From the NCBI RefSeq assembly GCF_002896855.1, contig NZ_CP021850.1, forward strand, positions 2,691,665-2,755,664: DNA of 64,000 nucleotides, read 5' to 3'. This document shows, piece after piece, positions 8,596-17,433 of the stretch. This DNA is from Clostridium thermosuccinogenes. GTDB lineage: Bacteria; Bacillota; Clostridia; Acetivibrionales; DSM-5807. Each line of letters opens with the position of its first letter. The first letter of the stretch is position 1. The notes below the pieces were generated by a model, which was not told the origin of the DNA, made no database searches, and saw only the letters and a list, made by a program, of their open reading frames with translations. Made by a program: the position numbers and the translations under genes.

Positions 8596-9147
8596 TTAAT
8601 CTACATACTCCGCTCCACGCGTATCCATGACCTTCAGGGATGACAGTTGAAGGCGCAGATATTCATTCCCGTTTTCTTCGTACTCCTCCAATACTCCGAT
8701 AACCTCAACCCAGTCGTTATCGTTCGGATAGTCGCCGAACCAGACTACCTCAAAGCCTGCATTGGAGTCGTATCCACAGCATCCGGGTCCGTAACGGATC
8801 ACAAAATAATAGGTTTCATCCAGCTCTTCATCATAATAGGGTTTGAATATGCCCTCATACTTTATGGTCTTTCCCAGATAATCTTCGGGATTGAGATAAA
8901 TATCGTTGGTCTGCTCAATGAACATCTTTTCTTTGATCTCAACAATCTCTTCATTATATGCAATGCCCTCATTACCTTTACTATTTTCATTGAGCGAGTT
9001 ATCCTGTACATATGGTTCCGACACATCAACCGTCTGCGCACCTTTGCTATCCCCTTTTTCGGATAGCGTCTCTGAAAGCTTGTCATAACTGCATTCTGTC
9101 ATTAGCAATATAAGGCATACCATGGGTATCATGAGAAATTTTTTCAT
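8596..9147 (-). CDS. Lipoprotein with YcgQ/TIGR03943-like C-terminal domain, zinc operon
   Basis: A 183-residue exported protein. The hydrophobic leader MKKFLMIPMVCLILLMTECS ends at a Cys that fits a lipobox (MTEC). An acidic/Asn linker follows, then a domain of about 100 residues with LGKTIKYEGIFKPYY, FVIRYGPGCCGYDSNAGFEV, and WVEVIGVLEEYEENG. The CCxxDxxxxGFEV pattern resembles the C-terminal domain of YcgQ-type proteins (TIGR03943), which are often linked to metal-transport genes; two adjacent Cys could bind metal. It starts three bases after the zinc-type permease and is the last gene of that operon. A role in zinc handling at the membrane surface is inferred from context. Confidence 0.7.
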   Translation of the reverse strand: MKKFLMIPMVCLILLMTECSYDKLSETLSEKGDSKGAQTVDVSEPYVQDNSLNENSKGNEGIAYNEEIVEIKEKMFIEQTNDIYLNPEDYLGKTIKYEGIFKPYYDEELDETYYFVIRYGPGCCGYDSNAGFEVVWFGDYPNDNDWVEVIGVLEEYEENGNEYLRLQLSSLKVMDTRGAEYVD

Positions 9148-9150
9148 GAA

Positions 9151-10035
9151 TTATCTCTCCCCCTTTATGAGCATACCACGCAAAGTAATGATAGCCCTAC
9201 GCATTCTTGAAACCGCCCCAGACGTAAAGATCAATTTCGCCGCCCAAAACAGCAGGAATGCTATAATATTTATAATAACAACACTGGCACCGGTGGGGAT
9301 GGCATACACATAGGAAATTACAACTCCTATAAAGAAGCATATTATCGATGCAAAAGCCGAGCATAGGGTAACCGTTTTGAATTTTTTGCATACCCGCATG
9401 GAGGTCAGAGCAGGAAAAATAACCAGGCTGGAAATCAGCATCGCGCCCATCATCCTCATGCCTAATACAATCGTTATCGCCGTCAAAAAAGCGATCAGCA
9501 TATTATATACGCCAACTTTTGTCCCCGTTGCCCTGGCAAAAGTCTCGTCGAAGGTGACCGCGAAAATTTTGTTGTAAAACAATACGAAAAGTGCCAATAC
9601 CATAGCCGAAAGTACAATGCTAAAAGCTACATCGGCTTTGCTCATGGCTAGAATGCTTCCGAACATATAGTTGCAAACATCCGTGTTCATGCCTGTGGTC
9701 ATGGAGATTACAACCACCCCTATCGCAAGGGAACTCGTTGATATGATCGCAATTGCAGCATCCCCTCTTATTTTGCTTTTTTCACTGATACGAAGCAGGA
9801 GGAAAGCAACCAAAACTACAACCGGGACAGCTACGGTTAATGGAGCCGCATTCACTGCCGTCGCTATAGCCAGCGAACCAAATCCCACATGGGACAACCC
9901 GTCACCAATCATCGAATAACGCTTGAGCACGAGGCTCACACCCAGAAGCGCTGCACAAAGAGAAACCAGCAAACCGACAATGACCGCACGAACAAGAAAT
10001 GTATAAGATAACATCTCCTTCAGGATATCAATCAT
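9151..10035 (-). CDS. Zinc/manganese-type ABC transporter permease (ZnuB/AdcB family)
   Basis: About 294 residues with eight or nine hydrophobic segments, an ABC-3 family permease. Typical motifs include LKRYSMIGDGLSHVGFGS and the C-terminal-half GMRMMGAMLISSLVIFPAL. It forms the membrane channel for divalent metal uptake with the neighbouring ATPase and binding protein. The upstream in-frame ATG (10080) would lie inside the ATPase gene; GGAGGTGG sits five bases before the ATG at 10035 (MIDILKEML), which is chosen here and overlaps the ATPase stop by 8 bases, indicating translational coupling. The His-rich binding protein favours zinc as substrate. Confidence 0.9.
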   Translation of the reverse strand: MIDILKEMLSYTFLVRAVIVGLLVSLCAALLGVSLVLKRYSMIGDGLSHVGFGSLAIATAVNAAPLTVAVPVVVLVAFLLLRISEKSKIRGDAAIAIISTSSLAIGVVVISMTTGMNTDVCNYMFGSILAMSKADVAFSIVLSAMVLALFVLFYNKIFAVTFDETFARATGTKVGVYNMLIAFLTAITIVLGMRMMGAMLISSLVIFPALTSMRVCKKFKTVTLCSAFASIICFFIGVVISYVYAIPTGASVVIINIIAFLLFWAAKLIFTSGAVSRMRRAIITLRGMLIKGER

Positions 10036-10738
10036 TTTGTCCACCTCCCAAATATTCGGCCCCGATACTGGATTGCACATAATCTTCCGTTGTTCCGAAG
10101 AATATTTGCTTATTCTTTAAATGCAGAATCTTGCCGGCATATTTGACAGCGCTGTGTATGTCATGGGAAACCGTCAGGATGGTAATACCCATCTCTTTAT
10201 TGATTTTGTATATTTGCTTATATAGGTCCTGGGTTGCCACTGGATCAAGTCCTGCCACCGGCTCATCCAAAATAAGAATCTTGCGTGCAGCACAAAGAGC
10301 CCTGGCCAGCATCACTCGCTGCTGCTGGCCTCCTGACAGCTCTCTGTAGCATTTATTACGAAGCTCTAAAATGCCAAAACGCTTCATGTTCTCAAGGGCT
10401 GCCGCTTTGTCAGCCTTGGTGTAGAAAGGCCGGATTTCGCGTGAGCTTAAGCGCCCGGACAAAACAACTTCATATACACTGGCAGGGAAATCCTTTTGAA
10501 CAGGTGTCTGCTGTGGTAAATAACCAATTTCATTTTTTTTTAGGTCGTCACCCATTGAAATGTTCCCACTCTGCGGTGCTATAAGGCGCAGAAGTCCTTT
10601 GACCAGAGTGCTTTTACCGGAACCATTTTCACCCACTATGCATATATAGTCCCCGCTGTTAACCGTAAAGTTCAGTCCACTAACTACGGTATTGCCTTCA
10701 TAAGCAAAGGAAACATCCTTTAAGGAGAACAATTCCAT
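10028..10738 (-). CDS. Zinc-type ABC transporter ATP-binding protein (ZnuC/AdcC family)
   Basis: A 236-residue ABC ATPase: Walker A GENGSGKST near residue 37, Q-loop IGYLPQQTP, signature LSGGQQQR, Walker B ILILDEP followed by VAGLD, and the switch His in LTVSHD. It powers metal import through the adjacent permease. Its ATG overlaps the binding-protein stop in a TAATG arrangement (one shared base), and its own 3' end overlaps the permease start, so the three genes are translated as a unit. Confidence 0.92.
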   Translation of the reverse strand: MELFSLKDVSFAYEGNTVVSGLNFTVNSGDYICIVGENGSGKSTLVKGLLRLIAPQSGNISMGDDLKKNEIGYLPQQTPVQKDFPASVYEVVLSGRLSSREIRPFYTKADKAAALENMKRFGILELRNKCYRELSGGQQQRVMLARALCAARKILILDEPVAGLDPVATQDLYKQIYKINKEMGITILTVSHDIHSAVKYAGKILHLKNKQIFFGTTEDYVQSSIGAEYLGGGQND

Positions 10739-11703
10739 TACTCAAGTGCCTCCTTTATCGCCTCTACATTGGCCTTCATCAAATCCAGATAGGTAACTCC
10801 CCTTTCAAATTCCCTCTTAGAAATGTTGTGACAGGAGTGAAGCAATAGCTTTTTTGCGCCTGTGGCTTCGCAAATCGCATCCGCCATCTTTTCATTTGAA
10901 AGCTCAATATGGAATACTACAGGAATGTTCTCGGCTTTCACCTTATCGATCAGAAATGCTACAGTGGCCGCACTGGGTTCGGTTTCTGTAGAGCATCCGG
11001 GAAAGGCAGCGTAATACTCCAGCCCATAGGCATCTGCAAAATAACGAAAGGGAAAGCGGTCACCAAACACAATCGTTTTCCTGATGCCTGCATCTACAGC
11101 CGCTTGGAAAGCAGCGTCCAACTCGTCAAGCTCTGCCAGATAGGACTCTGTGTTCTTTTTATACTCAGAGGCGTTTGCAGCATCCACCTCACATAGCATA
11201 TCTGATATTGCCTGAACAATGATTTTTGCGTTCTTGGGTGAAGTCCAGACATGCTCATCATACTCTAGTTTTTCCTCATGTTCATCCTCATGATCATCAT
11301 CATGACCATGTTCTTCTTCCATTCCTTCAACGATTTCTTCCTCCACCGCATCTACCATATCCATAAGGTATACAACCTTCATTTCGCTGGTATCCATCGA
11401 TTCTATAATTTCCTTTAACCACTCTTCGGAGCTGCCACCCACACAGATAAACACATCGCAGTTTTTGATCTTGATGATATCCTGTGGTGTAGGCTCATAG
11501 GAATGGCTCTCCGACCCAGGTGGAAGAAGCATGGTCAGATCGACATTGTCACCGGCGATTTCTCTTACAAAATCGTACTGAGGAAAAATAGTCGCTACAA
11601 CGCTGATCTTTTCATCGGAATTCGCATTTGCGCTTTGCCTGCATCCGAACAATATTGTGGATAGAAATAGAAGCAAAAGTACTGTAAAAGTATACTTTTT
11701 CAT
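10738..11703 (-). CDS. Zinc-binding lipoprotein of ABC transporter (ZnuA/AdcA-like)
   Basis: A 321-residue cluster A-I metal-binding protein. The leader ends in the lipobox LFGC (Cys21). The mature part carries VVATIFPQYDFVREIAG, LLPPGSESHSYEPTPQD (first metal His), an acidic His-rich loop (EEEHGHDDDHEDEHEE) between domains, DEHVWTSP (second His) and VVFHIELS (third His). A His-rich loop marks zinc rather than manganese transporters, where it is thought to capture zinc. It shares an operon with the ATPase and permease. About 100 bases separate it from the upstream small gene. Confidence 0.92.
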   Translation of the reverse strand: MKKYTFTVLLLLFLSTILFGCRQSANANSDEKISVVATIFPQYDFVREIAGDNVDLTMLLPPGSESHSYEPTPQDIIKIKNCDVFICVGGSSEEWLKEIIESMDTSEMKVVYLMDMVDAVEEEIVEGMEEEHGHDDDHEDEHEEKLEYDEHVWTSPKNAKIIVQAISDMLCEVDAANASEYKKNTESYLAELDELDAAFQAAVDAGIRKTIVFGDRFPFRYFADAYGLEYYAAFPGCSTETEPSAATVAFLIDKVKAENIPVVFHIELSNEKMADAICEATGAKKLLLHSCHNISKREFERGVTYLDLMKANVEAIKEALE

Positions 11704-11804
11704 ACAGTATAAACCTCCGTTTTATAAGTTTTGGCAATAAAAATACAAGAAAAAACAAGCCCATTTTCAAAGATGGACACAGTATTCCCTTGTGGAGGTT
11801 TATA

Positions 11805-12113
11805 TCAATTATTCATTCTCACTTTTAGGGTTACTGGAGTAATGTTGTTTACATAACATAGAGTGTATTTACCAGACGAGTAAGAGCTGAGATGGTTAGA
11901 AAATGAAAATAAAATGCAAAAACCGACCAGCCCAACCTGCTTCAGCAGATTTTCCGCAGTTTGGATTTCAGCGCAGACAGGACACTGATCTCCGGTACAA
12001 TCATGGTCTGCATGGGATAGGATAAACCATGTAGAGAAAAAAAGGGCTGCTGCAACACAAATACATAAGATCAAAGCTGCTGACTTTATTACATTAGATT
12101 TTCGCTCTTGCAT
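11805..12113 (-). CDS. Small Cys/His-containing membrane protein, first gene of zinc operon
   Basis: About 102 residues: a Lys/Arg N-terminus, one membrane segment (AALILCICVAAALFFSTWFI), then an exposed HADHDCTGDQCPVCAEIQ motif and a second hydrophobic stretch. The His/Asp/Cys cluster (HxxHDCxxxxCPVC) is a plausible zinc site. Small Firmicute proteins of this type are found near zinc uptake genes, but their role is not established. The start follows AAGGAGG with a seven-base spacer; an ATG seven codons upstream overlaps that site and is rejected. It lies about 290 bases downstream of a promoter with a Fur/Zur-type box, which would make it the first gene of the transporter operon. Confidence 0.65.
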   Translation of the reverse strand: MQERKSNVIKSAALILCICVAAALFFSTWFILSHADHDCTGDQCPVCAEIQTAENLLKQVGLVGFCILFSFSNHLSSYSSGKYTLCYVNNITPVTLKVRMNN

Positions 12114-12284
12114 CTCTCTCCCTCCTTTTTTCATAGCTGACCTGCATATTACGGTGCTGCTGTACTAATAATGGCTTTCCAAAAGGACATTACATTATCA
12201 AAACTCTGCAATGTCATGTCTATAGCCGCATATCTAATGTATATGACTACTTTATAAGCTAATATGATTGAAGCAAAACCTGCT

Positions 12285-12311
12285 GCCTGACACCAATACA
12301 CGCTGTCAGGC
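12285..12311. repeat. Hairpin related to the TGACA...TGTCA palindromes
   Basis: GCCTGAC (12285-12291) pairs with GTCAGGC (12305-12311) around a 13-nt loop. It lies in the leader of the zinc operon, between promoter and first gene. It resembles the elements at 3481 and 8521 in its arms but not in its loop. Confidence 0.35.
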
Positions 12312-12394
12312 AAGGATCATGCCTTTTGGACTTATATTAAAATTAATTTGCTTTTTGCCCTGCCACATCTCTTTAAAGCATATGGAAAATAGGA

Positions 12395-12439
12395 AACGAT
12401 TCTCATTATCATAATATAAAACAGCTGACTTGCTGTCAA
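12395..12439 (-). promoter_or_regulatory. Promoter with Fur/Zur-type box for the zinc operon
   Basis: On the minus strand TTGACA (12434-12439) and TATTAT (12411-12416) are 17 bases apart. Overlapping and just downstream of the -10 is ATGATAATGAGAATCGTTT (within 12395-12415), close to the GATAATGATTATC-type box bound by Fur-family repressors including Zur. Its position would block transcription when zinc is plentiful. The site is seen directly; the identity of the repressor is inferred from the genes. Confidence 0.7.
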
Positions 12440-12717
12440 GGAAAAGCTGATCTTACATACTTTTACAAGCACTATATTTGAATTGCAATCTTAACCTAAT
12501 ATGCAAGCTCATTTAATAATGTAAAGAATTAAAAAGCTTGAAGGCGCAGAGCTTGTATCGTTTTTTGTCATGACATCAACTGAAAGTTATGCGGATATAT
12601 TAAAGCGGTAAAGCTTAATCTGCACACCGAACTGTTTATTAAAAATGTCTTCGTTGTGCGCTTAAAGGAAACCAGATAAGGGCACCTGACGGTTATGGTC
12701 TAATTCCTGCTGGATAT

Positions 12718-12753
12718 AAAAAGACCACCCGGTTATACTTCAGGTGATCTTTT
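12718..12753 (-). terminator. Terminator after the sugar ABC permease operon
   Basis: Read on the minus strand, AAAAGATCACC pairs with GGTGGTCTTTTT around a 13-nt loop and ends in T residues. It lies about 80 bases after the stop of the last permease gene (12836) and separates this operon from the zinc operon promoter region. Confidence 0.75.
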
Positions 12754-12835
12754 CAGGGACAAAATAACCCCCAATCCAAAGTGTCTTATCTTTTCCACGA
12801 AGATAGCAAAACAAGGCTACCTTCGCAAAATAGAG

Positions 12836-13684
12836 CTATCCTTTCACCGCCCCTAATGTCAAGCCTGCATATATCTGCTTTTGGCATAGAATGAATACGA
12901 TAAGGGCGGGAATCATTGTAATTATTACTCCAGCACATATCAGGTTGTACTGGTTGCCCAAAGGTCCGGTAAATTTGTAAAGCGATGTAGCAACAGTAAC
13001 CAGCCTGTCTTTTGATTGAAGGTATAGGTTAGCCATATAATATTCATTATAAGTGCTTACCCCTTTTAAAATCATCACAGTTACAATGGCAGGCCTGAGA
13101 AGAGGAAAGAGTATCTTAAAAAATATTCCGAAATAGGTAGCACCATCCATAATAGCCGACTCATCCAAAGAGACTGAGATATTCTCAAAAAACTGTATGA
13201 ATATGTAAATCGATATTATATCCGTTCCCATCAAGAGAATAATATATCCGTACAATTTATCAATTAAGTGGAGTTTATACATAATTTCATATACGGTTAC
13301 TTGCATTGCTATTCCCGGTATTAGTGATGCAAACAGGAATAAATTGCGAATTACTCCGTTGCCAAAGAACTTAAAACGAGATAATACATATGCCAACATG
13401 GTTCCTAATATTATGGACCCGGCAAGCACACACACAAGGATAATAAAAGAATTTATAAAAGCCAATCCCATATTGGCCTTCGTCCAAGCTGTCACAAAAT
13501 TCTCAAAGTTCAACCAGCTTTTCGGCATCGTCATAACATTAGTGTCCTGGTATTCCTTCATCCCTTTAAATGCGGTAACTACACATACCACAATAGGGAT
13601 TATGGCAGCAAAAGCTCCCAATGCCAGAGAGAAATATTTTATTATAGTACGAATCACAAAGGTTAATTTTTGCATGGCAGACAC
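12836..13684 (-). CDS. Carbohydrate ABC transporter permease, MalG type
   Basis: A 282-residue inner-membrane permease with six predicted helices. The EAA loop that contacts the ATPase is visible (ESAIMDGATYFGIFFKILFP, about residues 185-205). It belongs to the MalG/LacG branch of sugar importers and partners the upstream MalF-type permease. The GTG start shares one base with the upstream TAG stop (TAGTG); an ATG three codons later is an alternative. No ATPase gene is in this cluster, as is usual for Firmicute CUT1 importers that share MsmK/UgpC. With the LacI, epimerase and GH130 genes nearby, the substrate is probably a manno-oligosaccharide. Confidence 0.9.
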   Translation of the reverse strand: MSAMQKLTFVIRTIIKYFSLALGAFAAIIPIVVCVVTAFKGMKEYQDTNVMTMPKSWLNFENFVTAWTKANMGLAFINSFIILVCVLAGSIILGTMLAYVLSRFKFFGNGVIRNLFLFASLIPGIAMQVTVYEIMYKLHLIDKLYGYIILLMGTDIISIYIFIQFFENISVSLDESAIMDGATYFGIFFKILFPLLRPAIVTVMILKGVSTYNEYYMANLYLQSKDRLVTVATSLYKFTGPLGNQYNLICAGVIITMIPALIVFILCQKQIYAGLTLGAVKG

Positions 13685-14685
13685 TACATGCTGACCCCCT
13701 TTACCCCTTTTATCAAACTCTTTCTGGTTTTCGCTCCAAAATTTTCATCTCCATCATTAAGAGCCTTGGAAATTAGCTGTTGGATGACAGTTACAAGTAT
13801 GATCATAGCAAATAAAACGATAGCCATTGCAGACGCTAATCCGACTTTCTGGTATTCATGAGCGATTTTATGCATCATAAGGAAATAAGTTGCTGTCCCA
13901 AAGGTTCCGCCTGTAATGACATAGGGTGGTTCAAATGCGCTAAGGGAGCCTGAAATAGAAAGAATCATATTCAATACAACAATCGTTTTGATGCTAGGCA
14001 GAATTATATATCTAAACTGCTGCCATTTGCCTGCGCCATCTAGCTTGGCAGATTCATATAACTGGGGATCCACAGACTGAATAGCTCCTATGAAAAGCGT
14101 CATGTTTTGCCCCATATATCTCCAAACAGAGGTGCCAGCCAGGGCGATATTGTTGACAGCAGTATCCTGGAGCCAATATGGAAGGCTATCAATACTGATT
14201 CCGATCCAACTGAGAATTGAATCAAATACAAATCCTCTGGTAAAAAAGAATTTGAACATGAAGCCTACCGCAATACCACTGACTAAGTAAGGGAAGAAAA
14301 TTGCACCCTTAAAAAAATTGCCCCCCTTTGTTTTGAAGCTGAGTAATGTGGCGAAATATAAAGCCAGCGCAAGCTGAACAAAGGATGCTCCCATATAGTA
14401 CAAGCTCAGCTTCAAGGCACTGAAAATGTCTTTTCGGGTAAAAATCTCCTGATAGTTCTTTAATCCTACGAATTCTCTCTTGCCGATATATTTCATGTCA
14501 TAAAAACTGAATTGAACCATCTTACTAAAAGGTATATAAGTAAATACAAGCAGTAATAGAACCGGCACAAAAGAAAACGTTAAAATTACCAAGAGTCTCT
14601 GGCCTTTGTCGCTCCTTAACCATTTCAACAAACTGATGGGCTTTTTCTCGCTACCAGATACAGCACCTTTTATACTCTTCATCAT
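13684..14685 (-). CDS. Carbohydrate ABC transporter permease, MalF/UgpA type
   Basis: About 333 residues, six membrane helices after a cytoplasmic N-terminus, with the EAA loop YESAKLDGAGKWQQFRYIIL near residue 240. It forms the sugar channel with the next gene. The upstream TTG proposed by the longest frame overlaps the ribosome binding site AGGAGAGG; the tandem ATGATG at 14685/14682 is the better start. A strong stem-loop (14700-14736) separates it from the solute-binding gene upstream. Because that gene is split by an insertion sequence, the transporter may be incomplete unless another binding protein serves it. Confidence 0.9.
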   Translation of the reverse strand: MMKSIKGAVSGSEKKPISLLKWLRSDKGQRLLVILTFSFVPVLLLLVFTYIPFSKMVQFSFYDMKYIGKREFVGLKNYQEIFTRKDIFSALKLSLYYMGASFVQLALALYFATLLSFKTKGGNFFKGAIFFPYLVSGIAVGFMFKFFFTRGFVFDSILSWIGISIDSLPYWLQDTAVNNIALAGTSVWRYMGQNMTLFIGAIQSVDPQLYESAKLDGAGKWQQFRYIILPSIKTIVVLNMILSISGSLSAFEPPYVITGGTFGTATYFLMMHKIAHEYQKVGLASAMAIVLFAMIILVTVIQQLISKALNDGDENFGAKTRKSLIKGVKGVSM

Positions 14686-14699
14686 ACCTCTCCTATTCA

Positions 14700-14736
14700 A
14701 TAGGAGCCAGGAAAATGCCTTATCCTGGCTCCCTAT
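14700..14736 (-). promoter_or_regulatory. Intercistronic stem-loop between binding protein and permease genes
   Basis: ATAGGAGCCAGG pairs with CCTGGCTCCCTAT (12 pairs with one bulge) around a 12-nt loop. No T-run follows on the minus strand. Such loops between malE-like and malF-like genes usually protect the upstream mRNA and lower permease expression. Similar loops occur at 34405-34444 and 62981-62998. Confidence 0.6.
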
Positions 14737-14787
14737 AGTTTTAGCTTATATTTTTATATTTCTTATGGCATAATTATCAAGCGCTTA

Positions 14788-15935
14788 TTAATATTTTACT
14801 TCAACGTTCAGCTCCTTCTGTGCTTTAGTCCATTTTTCATTCCATTCCGCCACAATTTCGTCCATTGTCTTGCTCTTGGAAAGAGCTGATTCAACTATGT
14901 GCTGCACATGACTGTTTTCCTTATTTATGCCGATTTCGGATTTATCATTCATGTCGTTAAACAGCGTTTCTTCACCAGCCGGAGGAGGATTATCAACTAC
15001 CAGCTCCGCACCTGTAAAGTCATTGTATACAGGAGGATACTCCTCGCTCTTTAATATCGGTATTCCGCCTTCTGTATAAGCAAATTTCGATTTTTCAACC
15101 AGCCATTTAATGTATATCATAGCCGCAATTTTATTGTCTTCGGAGGAATTAATATTAATTCCGTAGTTGTAATCAGGTCCCGCCGATGCATATTGCTTTC
15201 CGTTCACAGTTATGGGGAAAGGCATATAACCTATATCCTCAGGATGGTCTCCTGCACCCTGCATCTGAACTACAGCCCAGGACCCCAGCACCATTGTTGC
15301 AATTTCCCCTCTGTTCATCATGCCTTTGCTGCCTTCCCAGTCTGTAGTGGTGGGGTCATCTTCAATTAAACCTCTTGCAACAGCTTCATATAATAGATTG
15401 TATACTGCATAAGGCCCGGTAGAATCACCTCTATTGGCAAACGGATCTTTCATATGGGGCAATTTGTTCATAAATTCGGGATCACCAGTCGCAGATCCGC
15501 CAATATAGGCATCCCAAGCTCCCATTGTCCAACCAGCGGCAAAATTAGTGTACAAAGGAATCGCATCGGTATTATCTTTAATCCTCTTCAATGCATCCAG
15601 GAACTCATCAGGGGTTTTCGGTAACTCAGTAATTCCGGCTTCCTTAAACACCCTTTTATTGTAAACAATACCCTGAGCATTGCCGGTAGACGGCATTCCG
15701 TATACTTTTCCGCTATAAGTGAAATTGCTCAAGAAATTGTATGTTTCAGACAGCTTTTCATAATCCCCAAAAGGAACAAACAGATCAGGCAGCTCCGCCT
15801 TGTCAACTGTTGTAGGAATCATGCAGATATCTCCCCAGCTATCCGTCGTCAATCTGATGGTGACATCCTCAGCATAATCTGTAATGGCTTCATATTTAAT
15901 TTGTATATTGGGATATAATTTATTGAATTCTTTTA
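14788..15935 (-). pseudogene. Sugar-binding protein gene, 3' part (cut by IS630-family element)
   Basis: Encodes the C-terminal 381 residues of a family 1 extracellular solute-binding protein (KEFNKLYPNIQIKYEAITDY ... ADLFVPFGDY, KVYGMPSTGNAQGIVYNKRVF, GSWAVVQMQGAG). The frame runs back past the first Met to the insertion point at 15934-15935. Joining it to the fragment at 17152-17433 with one copy of the duplicated TA restores ...FADYI-KEFNKLYP... in frame, giving a protein of about 475 residues, a normal length. As it stands the fragment has no signal peptide. It would have bound sugars outside the cell for the two permeases downstream. Confidence 0.93.
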
Positions 15936-15976
15936 TAGATAACGAACATTAAAGCCTACAATTGCCAAATTGGCAA

Positions 15977-16639
15977 TCATGGAAAGTAGTTCCGGGCATA
16001 TAGCCGATGCCTAACCTCATCAGGATGAGCTTTAATATATGCCTCAAAACGATTTACTAAATGCAATAGTTCCTGTTCGTTCTTTACAGCAGAGGCTTGT
16101 GCAATAAAGTTTTTCATCCAGTGCCACATCTCCTCTTGAGGATTCAGGTGTGGAGAATAAGGAGGTTGATGCAACACTATTAAATCACTTTTATGAGCCT
16201 CAACAAACTCTTGTATCAAAGGGCCTTTATGAATCGGAGAATTATCCCACTGGACAAAGGTGGTAGAAATCCCTCTTGCTTTATCATAGTCCAGTAAACG
16301 CTCCATATATTTGACCACATGAGCTGCTGTCAAAGAGCCTTCTTTTTTGGAGTATACATCGTACACAAAACCCATATGATTCAGTACTTCCGTAGCTCCA
16401 ATGATATTGATGCCCTTATGACAGCCGTTACACTCAATTTCTGTAGGTTTGCCTACAGGACTCCAGGAATAAAAGTTGTTGGATTCGAGCCTTTTACTGG
16501 TTTCATCCTGACACCACAGGGAGACATCTCCTAAAGGCTCAATTATATCCAATACAACTGACATTTTTTTTAAAGCTTTCCTGAAGCTTTGGGTCTCCCT
16601 TGCTCGGTTTATAAACACCCCTTTTGTACGAGAAACCAA
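15977..16639 (-). CDS. IS630-family transposase, C-terminal DDE frame
   Basis: A 220-residue frame holding the DDE catalytic core: WCQDETS (first Asp), FVQWDNSPIHKG (second Asp) and PYSPHLNPQEEMWHWMKNF (the final Glu). It overlaps the upstream transposase frame by 101 bases and lies in the +1 frame relative to it. Homology continuity (ALKKMSVVLDIIEPLG) shows that the true protein passes from the first frame to this one at a run of eight A. Residues before that point are out-of-frame translation. Internal initiation at the ATG right after the A run is also possible. Confidence 0.9.
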   Translation of the reverse strand: MVSRTKGVFINRARETQSFRKALKKMSVVLDIIEPLGDVSLWCQDETSKRLESNNFYSWSPVGKPTEIECNGCHKGINIIGATEVLNHMGFVYDVYSKKEGSLTAAHVVKYMERLLDYDKARGISTTFVQWDNSPIHKGPLIQEFVEAHKSDLIVLHQPPYSPHLNPQEEMWHWMKNFIAQASAVKNEQELLHLVNRFEAYIKAHPDEVRHRLYARNYFP

Positions 16640-17069
16640 GATTAGCCAGTATTTTACGGATCCAGGTGTCGGAATATTCTTTTCCCCAGTGGTCTTCTAC
16701 ATACCTGACTAACAACTTGGCGTTCCACCGGTTTTGTTCATAGCCGAACTCATGAGGACTCTTACTGGTAACTATATTGCGGATATCCTCTACCATTTCA
16801 TCGGTGACAGTACTTTCAATATTGCCGCCCCGCAGGTCGGCGATGCAAGCAATACCGCTATCGTTCCAGTTGTTGATATATGACACAATGGTTGCGTTAC
16901 ATTTACTCAAGGTATCTGCAATAACCTGCGTATGGATACCCTTATGCCTCATGATTACAGCTTTGACGACGTCTCTGGTATAATTACTGTCAGAACTATT
17001 GGCTATTAAATTTAAGTCATCTATCGTTAATCCATAAAGTGATTTAACCTCAACACATTTTCTACCCAT
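16539..17069 (-). CDS. IS630-family transposase, N-terminal DNA-binding frame
   Basis: A 176-residue frame with the winged-helix/HTH regions of IS630 transposases (KAVIMRHKGIHTQVIADTLSKCNATIVSYINNW, then VRYVEDHWGKEYSDTWIRKILANLGFSYKRG). It starts at an ATG preceded by AGGGGG. After LQESFKK the frame enters an A8 run (16564-16571 on the plus strand) and soon stops; the DDE core continues one base forward. Removing one A, or slippage on the run, would fuse both frames into one transposase of about 350 residues. It may therefore be a programmed slip or an inactivating insertion. Confidence 0.88.
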   Translation of the reverse strand: MGRKCVEVKSLYGLTIDDLNLIANSSDSNYTRDVVKAVIMRHKGIHTQVIADTLSKCNATIVSYINNWNDSGIACIADLRGGNIESTVTDEMVEDIRNIVTSKSPHEFGYEQNRWNAKLLVRYVEDHWGKEYSDTWIRKILANLGFSYKRGVYKPSKGDPKLQESFKKNVSCIGYN

Positions 17070-17151
17070 TATACATTCCCCCTGCCCTATATTGTAAGGG
17101 CTTCGGAGGAAAATTGCACAGGATAATTTTAACTATATAGTTCGTTATCTA

Positions 17152-17433
17152 TATGTAATCAGCAAATTTAGTATCGACAATATCTGTCCTATGAGTCAGG
17201 AATTTAAGAGATGTCTTTAAGTCGGTATAGTCTTCGCCAAGATTGATAGAATCAATTGTGGGTACTTCTTTTGGTGCGGCCGTGGACTCACCGGTCGCTT
17301 TTTCCTTTTCGACATCACTAACTGTGTCAGAACCCACCGTCGGTTTCTCAGTTTTTTCACCTCCTCCGCATGCTGCAAGCGAAATTGCCATCACAAGAGC
17401 CAGGAAAAAACTAAGTGCTTTTTTTAGATTCAT
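17152..17433 (-). pseudogene. Sugar-binding lipoprotein gene, 5' part (cut by IS630-family element)
   Basis: Encodes the first 94 residues of the interrupted solute-binding protein: signal peptide MNLKKALSFFLALVMAISLAAC with lipobox SLAAC, a Ser/Thr/Glu-rich linker, and the start of the mature domain (TSLKFLTHRTDIVDTKFADYI). The next codon, TAG, comes from the end of the insertion sequence, so a short truncated lipoprotein would be made. An upstream promoter with a LacI-type operator remains in place. It is the first gene of the ABC operon that continues below 14685. Confidence 0.93.

Larger units (their letters stand above)
15936..17151 (-). mobile_element. IS630-family insertion sequence with TA target duplication
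   Basis: A 1216-bp element. Both ends read TAGATAACGAAC from outside in (15936-15947 and 17140-17151 inverted), a perfect 12-bp terminal inverted repeat. TA flanks it on both sides (15934-15935 and 17152-17153), the target duplication expected of IS630/Tc1-mariner transposases. Removing the element and one TA restores the interrupted sugar-binding protein exactly. It carries two overlapping minus-strand frames for the transposase. The intact ends and the clean restoration suggest a recent insertion. Confidence 0.95.
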
